A DNA stretch of 15,101 nt from Anaerolineales bacterium UBA3082 (GCA_002366595.1 DFBK01000025.1:33005-48105), one strand, 5' to 3'; positions 1 to 6,988 are shown, numbered from the stretch's first letter. Notes: generated from the letters alone by a model not told the origin. Program-made: numbers and translations.

Positions 1-18
1 GAGGATAATGAGGAGAGC

Positions 19-816
19 ATGAGCGACAAAGTTGTAACTCTATCTGAGGCTGTAGGCTTGGTGGAACCCGGGGACACTATCGCCTTAGGAGGCATGACCC
101 TCTACCGTCGACCGGTGGCCTTCGCGCGGGAATTGATCCGCTCTAGGGTTAAAGATCTGACTCTGTTGGCCCTCACGGCGGGGTATGAAAGCGATCTCCT
201 GGTGGGTGCTGGTTCTGTTAGGCGGGTTCGCACCTGCTACTTCGGGCTAGAGATTTTCGGACTGGCTCCCATGTTCACCAAGAAAGCAAGGGATTTGGAG
301 ATCATCGAGGAGACGGAGGTCTCCTTGGCTCTGGGGCTTCGAGCCGCTTTGAGCGGGATAGGCTTCCAGCCAGCCCGCGCCTGGCAGGGAACAGACCTCC
401 TAAAGGTACGGCCCGATGTGAAGACCATCTCTTGTCCCTATACTGGGGAGCGGTATGTCGCCTTCCCGGCCATTAAGCCCGATGTGGCGGTGATCCACGT
501 CCAGGAGTCGGACTGCCAGGGCACCGCTATCTTGAAAGGGAATTTAGCCTTGGATAGGGAGATGGCTCTCGCTGCTAAGCAGACGATTATCACCACTGAG
601 AGGCTCGTAGAGGAGGTGGAGGGGCAGATCGCGACCTTCCCCTCTCGGGTGGATGCTGTCGTCCTGGCTCCCAAAGGCGCTTACCCCACCTCTTGTTACC
701 CCTACTACCGCTTGGCTAGCCAGGAGGTATTAGATTATGTAGACGCCTGCTCCAGGGGCGAGTTTGAGGAGTACCTGGCGCGGTTTCTAGATGGGGGTGA
801 GGTTGGGGAGCGCTGA
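19..816 (+). CDS. Family I CoA-transferase, alpha subunit (GctA/IpdA-like)
   Basis: This is the first half of a two-subunit family I CoA-transferase, the group that includes glutaconate CoA-transferase and the IpdAB ring-opening hydrolase of steroid catabolism. The 265-aa protein has the family's opening (LSEAVGLVEPGDTIALGG, near residues 8-25), the GAGSVRRVR segment near residue 63, and the FGLAPMF and LGLRAALSGIGFQPAR segments. Together these make up the alpha-type fold. An SD-like GAGGAG at 10-15 precedes the ATG, and a TAA at 6-8 may be the stop of an upstream gene. The last 26 bases overlap the beta subunit, so the two are almost certainly made together. The substrate cannot be read from the sequence. 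The neighbouring EtfA makes acyl-CoA or dicarboxyl-CoA oxidation more likely than acetate handling. Family assignment is firm; any specific substrate is a guess. Confidence 0.9.
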   Translation: MSDKVVTLSEAVGLVEPGDTIALGGMTLYRRPVAFARELIRSRVKDLTLLALTAGYESDLLVGAGSVRRVRTCYFGLEIFGLAPMFTKKARDLEIIEETEVSLALGLRAALSGIGFQPARAWQGTDLLKVRPDVKTISCPYTGERYVAFPAIKPDVAVIHVQESDCQGTAILKGNLALDREMALAAKQTIITTERLVEEVEGQIATFPSRVDAVVLAPKGAYPTSCYPYYRLASQEVLDYVDACSRGEFEEYLARFLDGGEVGER

Positions 817-1645
817 CCGTTTCACTATCGATGAGTTGATTGTAACCTGCATATCGCGTCAGGCGAAAAACAGCGACTTGATGGCTCAAGGCATAGCCAC
901 CCCCTTGGTGGTCGCCGGCTACATCCTGGCTAAATTGACCCACGCTCCAGACCTGATCTTCGCCGTGGCTATCGGGGGCTGCATCACCAACTCTTGGGCC
1001 CCTCTCTCCATCTCCAGGGCTGAGGAGGCTAATCTAGAGAGACCGCTGTACATTTTCAGTTTCGATGAAGCGGCCGGCACCCTCATGTTCACTATTCAGC
1101 CCAAGGAGTTCTTCCGACCGGCGCAGGTCGATCCCAGAGGCGATTTCAACAATGTGGTTCTAGGGGACTATTATGCTCCGAAGTTGCGCTTGCCGGGGTG
1201 TGGGGGCATCGCTGACGTGACAAACTATTCCCCCCGAGTCTATCTATACGTGCCCCGCCATAGCCGGGCCGTCTTCGTGGAGCGGCTCGACTTCGTAAGC
1301 GGCGTTGGTGTGCTAGAGGAGGAAGAGCGCAAGGAGTTATCCATTCTCAGTCCCGGCCCCCGCTACCTGGTGACAAACCTGGGCACTTTCGACTTCGAGG
1401 GGGGTCGGATGAGGCTCCTTTCCTATCATCCGGGAGTGAGAGTGGAGAGGATACAGAAGAAGACCGGCTTCCCTCTGGCTATGGCGCCAGACCTCCATGA
1501 GACGCCGCCCCCCTCCGCCGAGGAGGTGATGCTTCTGAGAGAGGAGATAGACCCTCTCGGTATCCGGGAGTTGGAGCGTCTCAGCGGGGGGAGAAGGCGA
1601 GCCAAATTGAGAGAGATCATCGAGCGAGAAGCAGAAGGTTTTTAG
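791..1645 (+). CDS. Family I CoA-transferase, beta subunit (GctB/IpdB-like)
   Basis: This 284-aa protein is the partner of the gene before it. It shows the beta-type core: a LTHAPDLIFAVAIGG segment at about 49-63, the glycine-rich LPGCGGIADVTNY loop, and a VFVERLDFVSGVG segment. In classical family I enzymes the beta subunit carries a glutamate (in ESG or ENG) that forms the enzyme-CoA thioester. Here the matching segment reads AVAIGG, with no acid. IpdAB-type enzymes also lack that glutamate and act as hydrolases, so this pair may not be a true transferase. The ATG at 791 has no good SD. A GTG at 797 (same frame) is an alternative, and either start overlaps the alpha gene. Function is certain only to family level. 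Confidence 0.88.
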   Translation: MGVRLGSADRFTIDELIVTCISRQAKNSDLMAQGIATPLVVAGYILAKLTHAPDLIFAVAIGGCITNSWAPLSISRAEEANLERPLYIFSFDEAAGTLMFTIQPKEFFRPAQVDPRGDFNNVVLGDYYAPKLRLPGCGGIADVTNYSPRVYLYVPRHSRAVFVERLDFVSGVGVLEEEERKELSILSPGPRYLVTNLGTFDFEGGRMRLLSYHPGVRVERIQKKTGFPLAMAPDLHETPPPSAEEVMLLREEIDPLGIRELERLSGGRRRAKLREIIEREAEGF

Positions 1646-1657
1646 TCAGGAGGTAGT

Positions 1658-2653
1658 ATGTCTTCCCAAGAGTATATGAATGTCTGGGCCATAGCCGAGG
1701 TGGAGCAGGGGCGGCTCAGCCCTGTTAGCCTGGAGTTGGTGGCCGCGGCCCGAGAGTTAGCCGACCGGATGGGGGAGCGGGCGGAGGTGGTCCTTTTGGG
1801 TCACCAGGTGGAGGATCAGGCCCAGGAGTTGATCCGTAGGGGAGCCGATCTCGTCTACCTGGCCGACGACCCCACGTTGGCCAACTATTCAACGGAGGGC
1901 TACTTGGCAACTTTGACCGCTTTAGTCGAGGCTCATCGCCCCTTGGTCCTCCTCTTGGGCGATACGGAGAGGGGACAGGATTTGGCCCCTCGTCTGGCCC
2001 AACGCTTGGGGACGGGCCTCATCCCTGGGTGCACCCGCCTGGAGATGGACCTGACAGAGTGGCTGCTCTTGGGGACCAGCCCGGCCTATGATGATCGGCT
2101 GATGATTACCTCATCCATCCCTCGGGGGCGGCCCCAGATGGCTACCCTGCGCCCAGGGGCCGTAGAGCCCTTCCCCCCAGATGATTGGCGGACGGGAAGC
2201 GTGGAGAAGGTGAGCCTGGAAAAGGTTGAACCCGTGGCGAAAATAGTAAAGAGAGGGCTTGAGGTGCCTCGACAGAGGCTAGAAGAGGCGAGAGTGGTAG
2301 TGGCGGGAGGCCGGGGCATGGGAGGCCCGGGGGGGTTCGAGATGCTCAGGGAGTTAGCCGAACTCTTGGGCGGGGCCGTGGGAGCCTCCCGGGGAGCGGT
2401 AGATGAGGGGTGGATAGGGGAGGAGCATTGGGTGGGAGGCGCTGGCGGAAAGGCGGTGAAGCCAGATCTCTATATCGCCTGCGGCATCTCTGGAGCCATT
2501 CAACACTATCTGGGCATTAAGGACTCCAAATATATCGTGGCTATCAACACCGATGAGCGAGCCCCCATAATGGACCTGGGGGACGTAGGGATCGTGGGGA
2601 ATGTCCACGAGGTGGTGCCAGCCCTGATCGAGGAGTTGAAAGACCGGGCGTAG
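1658..2653 (+). CDS. etfA: Electron transfer flavoprotein alpha subunit (EtfA/FixB)
   Basis: EtfA passes electrons between flavin dehydrogenases (typically acyl-CoA dehydrogenases) and a quinone or other acceptor, as a heterodimer with EtfB. The 331-aa length is typical. The N-terminal half is the adenine-nucleotide-alpha-hydrolase-like domain. The C-terminal FAD domain shows GASR at 242-245, GISGAIQH at 276-283, and then KDSKYIVAINTDERAPI and GIVGNVHEVVP. The SD AGGAGG sits at a good distance in the 12-base gap after the CoA-transferase, so all three genes form one operon. No etfB lies in the window; it may be upstream. The usual VGQTGK stretch reads VGGAGGK at 259-265, so the threonine that hydrogen-bonds flavin N5 in the human protein (Thr266) is missing. 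A terminator follows. Confidence 0.93.
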   Translation: MSSQEYMNVWAIAEVEQGRLSPVSLELVAAARELADRMGERAEVVLLGHQVEDQAQELIRRGADLVYLADDPTLANYSTEGYLATLTALVEAHRPLVLLLGDTERGQDLAPRLAQRLGTGLIPGCTRLEMDLTEWLLLGTSPAYDDRLMITSSIPRGRPQMATLRPGAVEPFPPDDWRTGSVEKVSLEKVEPVAKIVKRGLEVPRQRLEEARVVVAGGRGMGGPGGFEMLRELAELLGGAVGASRGAVDEGWIGEEHWVGGAGGKAVKPDLYIACGISGAIQHYLGIKDSKYIVAINTDERAPIMDLGDVGIVGNVHEVVPALIEELKDRA

Positions 2654-2689
2654 GGGATGACCTTCGTGTAGCGTCGCAGTTCATCCCCT
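2652..2689. repeat. Inverted repeat straddling the etfA stop codon
   Basis: AGGGGATGA at 2652-2660 pairs with TCATCCCCT at 2681-2689, giving nine perfect base pairs around a 20-base loop. The left arm includes the last two bases of the etfA stop codon. The loop carries TGTAGCGTCGC (2667-2677), which recurs exactly at 2796-2806. No T-run follows, so this looks like the first module of the palindrome cluster rather than a terminator. Confidence 0.6.
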
Positions 2690-2706
2690 TCCGATGCCAA
2701 GTTTTC

Positions 2707-2737
2707 GGGAGGCCACAAGGGCCTCCCCTACTTTTTT
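2707..2737 (+). terminator. Intrinsic terminator of the CoA-transferase/etfA operon
   Basis: GGGAGGCC (2707-2714) pairs perfectly with GGCCTCCC (2720-2727) around the loop ACAAG. After CTAC comes a run of six T (2732-2737). An eight-base GC-rich stem followed closely by a T-run is the form of a Rho-independent terminator on the + strand, 53 bases after the etfA stop. The hairpin followed by CTAC also matches the repeat modules downstream, so a repeat unit may have been taken over as a terminator. Confidence 0.7.
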
Positions 2738-2739
2738 GT

Positions 2740-2927
2740 CCCATCGGGCTAAAGCCCCTGGCCTACATCAGCCAGGACAGGCCGCCGCTACATTTTGTAG
2801 CGTCGCCCTTTAGGGCGGCGGTTCAATATCCTGTTGGAAGCATAGGGCAGGTATGGAAACCTGCCCTACTACTGTTAACTCGTCGGGCTAAAGCCCGATG
2901 CTACATTTCGCGGTGTCAGATGCTTCC
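2740..2927. repeat. Cluster of REP-like palindromic modules
   Basis: The gene-free stretch between etfA and the MBL gene is filled with short palindromes. GGGCTAAAGCCC lies at 2746-2757 and again inside TCGGGCTAAAGCCCGA at 2883-2898. CGCTACA/TGTAGCG is at 2786-2802 with a TTT loop. CGCCCTTTAGGGCG is at 2804-2817, inside outer arms GCCGCC (2781-2786) and GGCGGC (2814-2819). TAGGGCAGGT/ACCTGCCCTA is at 2843-2868 with ten perfect pairs. GGAAGCAT (2836-2843) is the reverse complement of ATGCTTCC (2920-2927). Most modules end in CTAC or CTACA, or begin with TGTAG when inverted, so units occur in both orientations as in BIME-type REP clusters. No ORF is convincing here. The last bases before 2997 (GTTTCCAACCTGCCC) resemble another module half in reverse. 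Confidence 0.75.
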
Positions 2928-2996
2928 ATACCGACTCGTCAACTGTAAGCGCTAACTGCCAACAGTAACCAGCAGTTTCCAACCTGCCCCGCCAAA

Positions 2997-3809
2997 CTAT
3001 TCATCTTCCTCTATCTTGAGATACGAGCGTACCAGGTTGAGCCCTGAGAAATGGCCCAGGGTCCAGTAGGCTATGGGCGGTTCCCGTCCCAGGAGGCGAT
3101 CCTTTATCTCCTTTGGTCTCAAGCCCTGGCCGTGAAGTTGCTGCACCTTCTCCCCCAACTCCTCCAGATATTCTACCTTCTTCTCGATGGCCTCTTGAGG
3201 GTCATCCCGCACGGTCCCTGAACCCTGGAACAGGCGCTTGGCTGACAAGGCGTTTAGCCTCTTCAGCGAAGTGATGATAGCGTAGATGTCGCTATCGGCC
3301 TGCAAAGCCTTATCTAGCCCGCCGATGTAGGCATCGCCGGTGAAAAGCCAGCCTTGACGGGGCTCGTAGAGGGAGATGTGATCCTCACTGTGGCCAGGGG
3401 TGGGGATGACTTGGAAGGAGTAGCGGCCGGTGGTTACCACCTCACCGATGGGGCTCCCTTGGGAAGGGGCTGGGCTCCCCCAGATGAGGCGACGATAGGG
3501 TTGGAGGTGCAACCTCTTGGGGTCGGCCAGGATGGGCAGGGCCAGGGGATGGGCCAATATCTCCACCCCGAATTTCTCTTGCAAGGTGGCGTTTCCGCCG
3601 ATGTGGTCCTCATGGCTGTGGGTGTTGACGATCCTCTCCAGCCCCAACCCCTCGATAACCGATAGGAGTTCCCCGGAGGTACGAGAGCATCCGGTATCGA
3701 TGAGGAGCCCATCTAACCAGTAGGCGGCGGTGTAGTAAAGGGGGCGGCCGAAGAGGCGGTTAGCCATCCTTATCTTGACCACCTCTCCAACCTTCTCTAT
3801 CTCTATCAT
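2997..3809 (-). CDS. MBL-fold metallo-hydrolase
   Basis: This 270-aa metallo-beta-lactamase-fold hydrolase has the full metal site: THSHEDH at 63-69, the PGH histidine at 140, the TGD aspartate at 159 and a C-terminal LGH histidine at 253. This suggests a binuclear Zn or Fe centre. Members of this general group cleave varied thioesters, lactones and phosphoesters, and the C-terminal helical part (about 205-245) resembles those of MBL thioesterase/lactonase-like proteins. No specific substrate can be assigned. An upstream in-frame ATG at 3905 would add 32 residues of poor, charged sequence read through the promoter, so I take the ATG at 3809 (MIEIEKVGEV). It is a single gene, divergent from the membrane protein at 3945. 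Confidence 0.9.
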   Translation of the reverse strand: MIEIEKVGEVVKIRMANRLFGRPLYYTAAYWLDGLLIDTGCSRTSGELLSVIEGLGLERIVNTHSHEDHIGGNATLQEKFGVEILAHPLALPILADPKRLHLQPYRRLIWGSPAPSQGSPIGEVVTTGRYSFQVIPTPGHSEDHISLYEPRQGWLFTGDAYIGGLDKALQADSDIYAIITSLKRLNALSAKRLFQGSGTVRDDPQEAIEKKVEYLEELGEKVQQLHGQGLRPKEIKDRLLGREPPIAYWTLGHFSGLNLVRSYLKIEEDE

Positions 3810-3822
3810 AAAGACCTGCCTA

Positions 3823-3850
3823 ATTCTATAGGCTGGGCCTCCCTTGTCAA
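3823..3850 (-). promoter_or_regulatory. Sigma70-like promoter of the MBL gene
   Basis: On the minus strand TTGACA (3850-3845) is a perfect -35 box. Sixteen bases later TAGAAT (3828-3823) matches five of six positions of the -10 consensus. The expected transcription start, about 7 bases further on, is near 3816, only some 7 bases before the ATG at 3809. The mRNA would therefore be almost leaderless. The -35 box lies inside the small palindrome CTTGTCAAG (3843-3851), a possible operator. Confidence 0.6.
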
Positions 3851-3853
3851 GGC

Positions 3854-3882
3854 TTGTCCTAGAAGGGCGATTATGATATATT
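3854..3882 (+). promoter_or_regulatory. Putative promoter of the seven-gene operon
   Basis: TTGTCC (3854-3859), a 17-base spacer and TATATT (3877-3882) resemble a sigma70 promoter. The -35 box is only three bases from that of the divergent MBL promoter, so the two are back to back. A start near 3889 would lie downstream of the alternative ATG at 3873, which supports 3945 as the start of the first gene. Confidence 0.42.
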
Positions 3883-3944
3883 CGACCTGGGCTCCAGGAG
3901 CCCATAATAATCTATGGTTCACCATCCGAGGGAAGGAGGCGAAG

Positions 3945-4478
3945 ATGGGTGAGGAGAAAAAGGAAGGGGGCGAGAAGAGGCCAAGCCTGGTGCCGGGCTT
4001 GATCCTCATCATTCTGGGGGTGGCATTTCTAGCCTTACAATTCGTGGAACGCCCCTGGGGGCCGGGGGCCATCTTCGCCTTGGTGGGGGTCATCTTCGTC
4101 ATCAGCGCTGCCATCACTCGTAACCTTGGGTTATACATCCCTGGCTTCATCCTCCTTGGTCTTGGAACGGGGTTGGCGGCGATGTTCATCCACCTTCAAG
4201 AGGACAAGAATTGGCCTCTCATCCTTATCGGTTTGGGGTTGGGGTTTCTGGCCATCTGGCCCACATTCACCATGCCCCAACGACAACACCCCTGGCCTCT
4301 ATATCCCGGGGGCATCCTGACCGGGTTAGGCCTCCTCTTCTGGATGGCGGAGTACGAGGTCCTGGGGCTTACCATGGAGTCTCTCTCCTCCATCCTAAGG
4401 TGGTGGCCGCTCATCTTGGTGGTCATCGGGGCGGCGATCACCTACAGGTGGTATCGGGAGAGGGAAGAGGGAGGCTGA
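3945..4478 (+). CDS. Multi-pass membrane protein (LiaI/LiaF-like TM region), function unknown
   Basis: This 177-aa protein has a short charged N-terminus (MGEEKKEGGEKRP) and then about six hydrophobic helices, roughly at 15-33, 39-57, 62-82, 90-106, 120-137 and 151-167. It ends in a basic/acidic tail. The repeated pattern of glycine-rich helices with WP or WPL at their start (around 90 and 154) resembles the LiaI/LiaF/DUF5668-type membrane domain of envelope-stress sensing proteins. That resemblance is by eye only. The ATG at 3945 was chosen because GGAGG lies just upstream, while the in-frame ATG at 3873 lies before the likely transcription start. It is the first gene of a packed operon; the next gene begins within a few bases of its TGA. 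No enzymatic motif is visible. Confidence 0.7.
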   Translation: MGEEKKEGGEKRPSLVPGLILIILGVAFLALQFVERPWGPGAIFALVGVIFVISAAITRNLGLYIPGFILLGLGTGLAAMFIHLQEDKNWPLILIGLGLGFLAIWPTFTMPQRQHPWPLYPGGILTGLGLLFWMAEYEVLGLTMESLSSILRWWPLILVVIGAAITYRWYREREEGG

Positions 4479-4479
4479 G

Positions 4480-5304
4480 ACGGCTGGATTTCTCCGGCGA
4501 GAGATAGAGGCTCGCTCCGTCCTCTCCAAGTCCGGCATCTCCGCGGTGACCTACGCCCTCAACCCTTATGTGGGCTGCCAACATGGTTGCGTCTACTGCT
4601 ACTCGGTCTTCATGAAGAGGTTCACCGGACATAAGGAGGAGTGGGGCACCTTCGTTGATGTTAAGGTGAACGCCCCTCAGGTCTTGGCGCGGGAACTGAA
4701 GCGGGCTAAACCGGGGGAGGTTCTCCTCTCTTCGGTGACGGACCCCTACCAGCCGTTGGAGAGGGAGTATGGATTGTCGCGAGCCTGCCTCGAAATATTG
4801 CAGGGATATCCCCAGTTCCCGGTCAGCATACTGACCAAGTCGACCTTGGTGCTGCGAGACCTGGATCTTTTGAGGGCGATTGAGCATCTGGAAGTGGCCT
4901 TCACCATCACCGGCCTCGACGAGGCTACGCGGCGGGTATTCGAGCCCCAAGCCTCGCCGGCACGGGCTCGGATCGAGGCCTTGGCACGGCTCTCGGAAGC
5001 GGGCCTAAAGACCTGGGCCTTCTTCGGTCCTGCTCTCCCTTATATCTCCGATGGAGAGAAAGAGATCGAGGCCCTCTTCAAGGAGTTGAAGGAGGCGGGG
5101 GTGAAGCGAGTTCTTGTGGATAGCCTCAACCTGAAGGGGGCCATGTGGGGAAGGGTGAAGCGGGCCATCTCCATCCACTACCCTGACCTTTTAGAGGCTT
5201 ATCGTCTCTTGGCCGTTGACAGGAGGGCCTACTCTTCTCTCTTGGGAGAGCGGGCACAGCGAGCAGCCGCCAAATATGGTCTGGAGTGCGAGATTTGCTT
5301 CTGA
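4480..5304 (+). CDS. SPL-family radical SAM protein (apparent ACG start)
   Basis: This radical SAM protein belongs to the group annotated as SPL (spore photoproduct lyase-like) proteins. The CxxxCxxC cluster motif (GCQHGCVYC, cysteines 33, 37 and 40 of the 274-aa form) binds the 4Fe-4S cluster that cleaves S-adenosylmethionine. SSVTDPYQPLER and the later TGLDE and FGPALPYISD segments are typical of the group. No substrate is known for most members. The first ordinary start codon is a GTG at 4546, but that would remove REIEARSVLSKSG, the usual N-terminal helix of this family. That helix is encoded in frame just upstream, where the frame stays open back to a stop at 4396. The only well-placed codon is ACG at 4480, five bases after GGGAGG (4469-4474) and one base after the previous stop. 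I use that start; 4546 is the fallback. Confidence 0.8.
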   Translation, partial: TAGFLRREIEARSVLSKSGISAVTYALNPYVGCQHGCVYCYSVFMKRFTGHKEEWGTFVDVKVNAPQVLARELKRAKPGEVLLSSVTDPYQPLEREYGLSRACLEILQGYPQFPVSILTKSTLVLRDLDLLRAIEHLEVAFTITGLDEATRRVFEPQASPARARIEALARLSEAGLKTWAFFGPALPYISDGEKEIEALFKELKEAGVKRVLVDSLNLKGAMWGRVKRAISIHYPDLLEAYRLLAVDRRAYSSLLGERAQRAAAKYGLECEICF

Positions 5305-6311
5305 GGACTCTCGAAGGAACCCATTATGAGATCGGTTATTGGTTGGGACGTGGCTTGGCTACTCTCGACATACCGGAGAGCGACAGCCAGGGATATGAGT
5401 TTGCTGCCCAATGTGAGGCTATAGCCAAAGAGATCTATCCCCCCATCCTGGAGAAGGTAGAGGGGCTCATCGAGGAGAGTGGGCTTTCGGCCCAGGATTT
5501 TAAGACCTATTTCTATACCAGAGGCGGGCCGCCCCAGATCGGCTGCACCAACTTAGCCATCATGCCCTCTTATACAAAAGAAGGCTTTCTCCTTCTGGGA
5601 AGCAACTACGATTGGTTCTACTCGGCAGGTGAATGGCGGGAGGTGAGGGTGATCCGACCGCAAGGAATCTACTCCCACATCTCGGTGACCCACCATTGGG
5701 CCGGGAGTCCCGAGGCCCTCAATGAGAGAGGGGTTGCGGTGCTTCTTTCGGTCTTGCCAGAGATAGAGGTGAAAAAGCCGGGGCTACAGTGGCACCTGGT
5801 CATCGATATCCTGATGGAAACTTGTAGCCACCTGCAGGAGGCGCGCCAGTTTATCACCTCGGTTCCCCATCTGCGGGCTTTTAACTACCTCATCGCCGAT
5901 GAGCACCAGGCTATCGTGGCTGAGGCCACGCCCGATGGAGTCTCTATCAGGGAGCCAGAAGGCGGCTTCTTGGTGGCTACCAATCACTTGCCCGGAAGGG
6001 GGTTTCCCGAGGATGAACTGACGGAGCAAGATAGGCTCCGCCAGAGACGATCCCTCACCCGTTACAAAAGAGTCCACCAAATGATGGGAGAGAGGCCAAG
6101 CGGGGTCGATTTGGAGGCTATCAAGGCCATCCTGCGGGACCATGAGGCTCCTATATGCCGGGGGGACCATCCCTCGGTGGAAAGGAGGGGAGGGTTCGAC
6201 GGTGTCTTCGGCACCATCTGGTCCCTCATCTGCCAGCCGGGAAGAAGGGAGATCCTCCTCGCCGCCGGGCACCCCTGTAATAGCGAGTATGAGAGGTATT
6301 CTTTATGGTGA
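5286..6311 (+). CDS. C45/acyl-CoA:6-APA acyltransferase-like Ntn hydrolase
   Basis: This 341-aa protein resembles peptidase family C45, whose best-known member is the fungal isopenicillin N acyltransferase. These Ntn-fold enzymes hydrolyse or transfer acyl groups on amides, and many cut themselves just before a cysteine that becomes the N-terminal nucleophile. Here the candidate is Cys87 in IGCTNLAI, followed by LLLGSNYDWF, a hallmark of the family. Further on are NERGVAV, FNYLIADEHQ and VATNHLPG. No signal peptide is evident, so it is probably cytoplasmic. The GTG start overlaps the radical SAM gene by 19 bases, and its own end overlaps coaB by 7, so it is firmly within the operon. The bacterial members' substrates are mostly unknown; a role in cleaving an N-acyl product linked to CoA metabolism would be speculation. 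Confidence 0.82.
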   Translation: MRDLLLRTLEGTHYEIGYWLGRGLATLDIPESDSQGYEFAAQCEAIAKEIYPPILEKVEGLIEESGLSAQDFKTYFYTRGGPPQIGCTNLAIMPSYTKEGFLLLGSNYDWFYSAGEWREVRVIRPQGIYSHISVTHHWAGSPEALNERGVAVLLSVLPEIEVKKPGLQWHLVIDILMETCSHLQEARQFITSVPHLRAFNYLIADEHQAIVAEATPDGVSIREPEGGFLVATNHLPGRGFPEDELTEQDRLRQRRSLTRYKRVHQMMGERPSGVDLEAIKAILRDHEAPICRGDHPSVERRGGFDGVFGTIWSLICQPGRREILLAAGHPCNSEYERYSLW

Positions 6312-6976
6312 AAGAAGGTAAACTTTCGGGGAAAAGAATTTTGGTCACCTCCGGGCCCACAAGAGCCCCTATTGATGCGGTAAGGTATATCACCAACAAA
6401 TCTACCGGCCGGCTGGGGGCCCTGATAGCGGAGGAGGCCCTTAGAGGAGGGGCGGAGGTGACCTATATCTATGGCCAGGGGAGCGTACTCCCTCGAGTCG
6501 TGGAATCCGCTTCCTTGCACCTGATGGAGGTGGAGACGGTTCCAGACCTGATGGAGAGGGTAAGGGAGGAGTTAGAGGAGACCAACTATCAGGCCATCAT
6601 CCATTCTATGGCTGTCTTGGATTATGTGCCCGAGGCCCCCAGGGAGGAGAAGGTGGGTTCGGGGCGGGAAGAGTGGCAGATAAGGTTGGTTAAGACCCCC
6701 AAGGTGATAAAGATGATCCGAGATTTAAATCCCCAGGCTTTTCTTGTGGGGTTCAAACTGGAGGTGGGGAGTAGGGAGGAGGAACTGATCGATAGCGCCC
6801 ACCGGTCGCTCTTAGCCAACAAAGCCGACCTGGTAGTGGCCAACGACCTTTTGCAGATCGAGCGGGGGAACCATGTGGGCTACTTGGTGAACCCAGAAGG
6901 CGAGGTCGTCGCTCGGGCGGAGGGCAAGGAAGAGATAGCGAGAAGGTTGATAGAGGTCATCGGCATAAGAGATTAA
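6305..6976 (+). CDS. coaB: Phosphopantothenate--cysteine ligase, monofunctional (streptococcal type)
   Basis: CoaB joins 4'-phosphopantothenate to cysteine using a nucleotide triphosphate, the second step from pantothenate to coenzyme A. The 223-aa protein has the nucleotide-binding SGPT (16-19), DAVRYITNKSTGRLG (24-38), HSMAVLDY (100-107), VKTPKVI (129-135), GFKLE (149-153) and VANDL (178-182). The STGRLG and HSMAVLDY forms match the stand-alone CoaB of streptococci and enterococci rather than the CoaB half of the fused CoaBC found in most bacteria. Its ATG overlaps the stop of the C45-like gene by 7 bases, and an AGAGG is seen upstream. coaC follows after 12 bases, so the two halves are encoded separately and in reverse order to the fused protein. 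Confidence 0.93.
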   Translation: MVKEGKLSGKRILVTSGPTRAPIDAVRYITNKSTGRLGALIAEEALRGGAEVTYIYGQGSVLPRVVESASLHLMEVETVPDLMERVREELEETNYQAIIHSMAVLDYVPEAPREEKVGSGREEWQIRLVKTPKVIKMIRDLNPQAFLVGFKLEVGSREEELIDSAHRSLLANKADLVVANDLLQIERGNHVGYLVNPEGEVVARAEGKEEIARRLIEVIGIRD

Positions 6977-6988
6977 GGAGGCTCCAAA

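Noticed and set aside
2740..2927. CRISPR-like array in the palindrome cluster
   Set aside because: Repeats are short, palindromic, in both orientations and unevenly spaced, with no unique spacers of constant length.
3810..3905. Longer N-terminus for the MBL protein from the ATG at 3905
   Set aside because: It would be coded by the divergent promoter region and adds sequence unlike MBL proteins.
4438..4950. Minus-strand open frame opposite the radical SAM gene
   Set aside because: It is antisense to conserved radical SAM sequence and has no recognisable motif.
5784..6520. Two minus-strand frames opposite the C45-like gene and coaB
   Set aside because: They are shadows of conserved coding sequence; no family features are seen.
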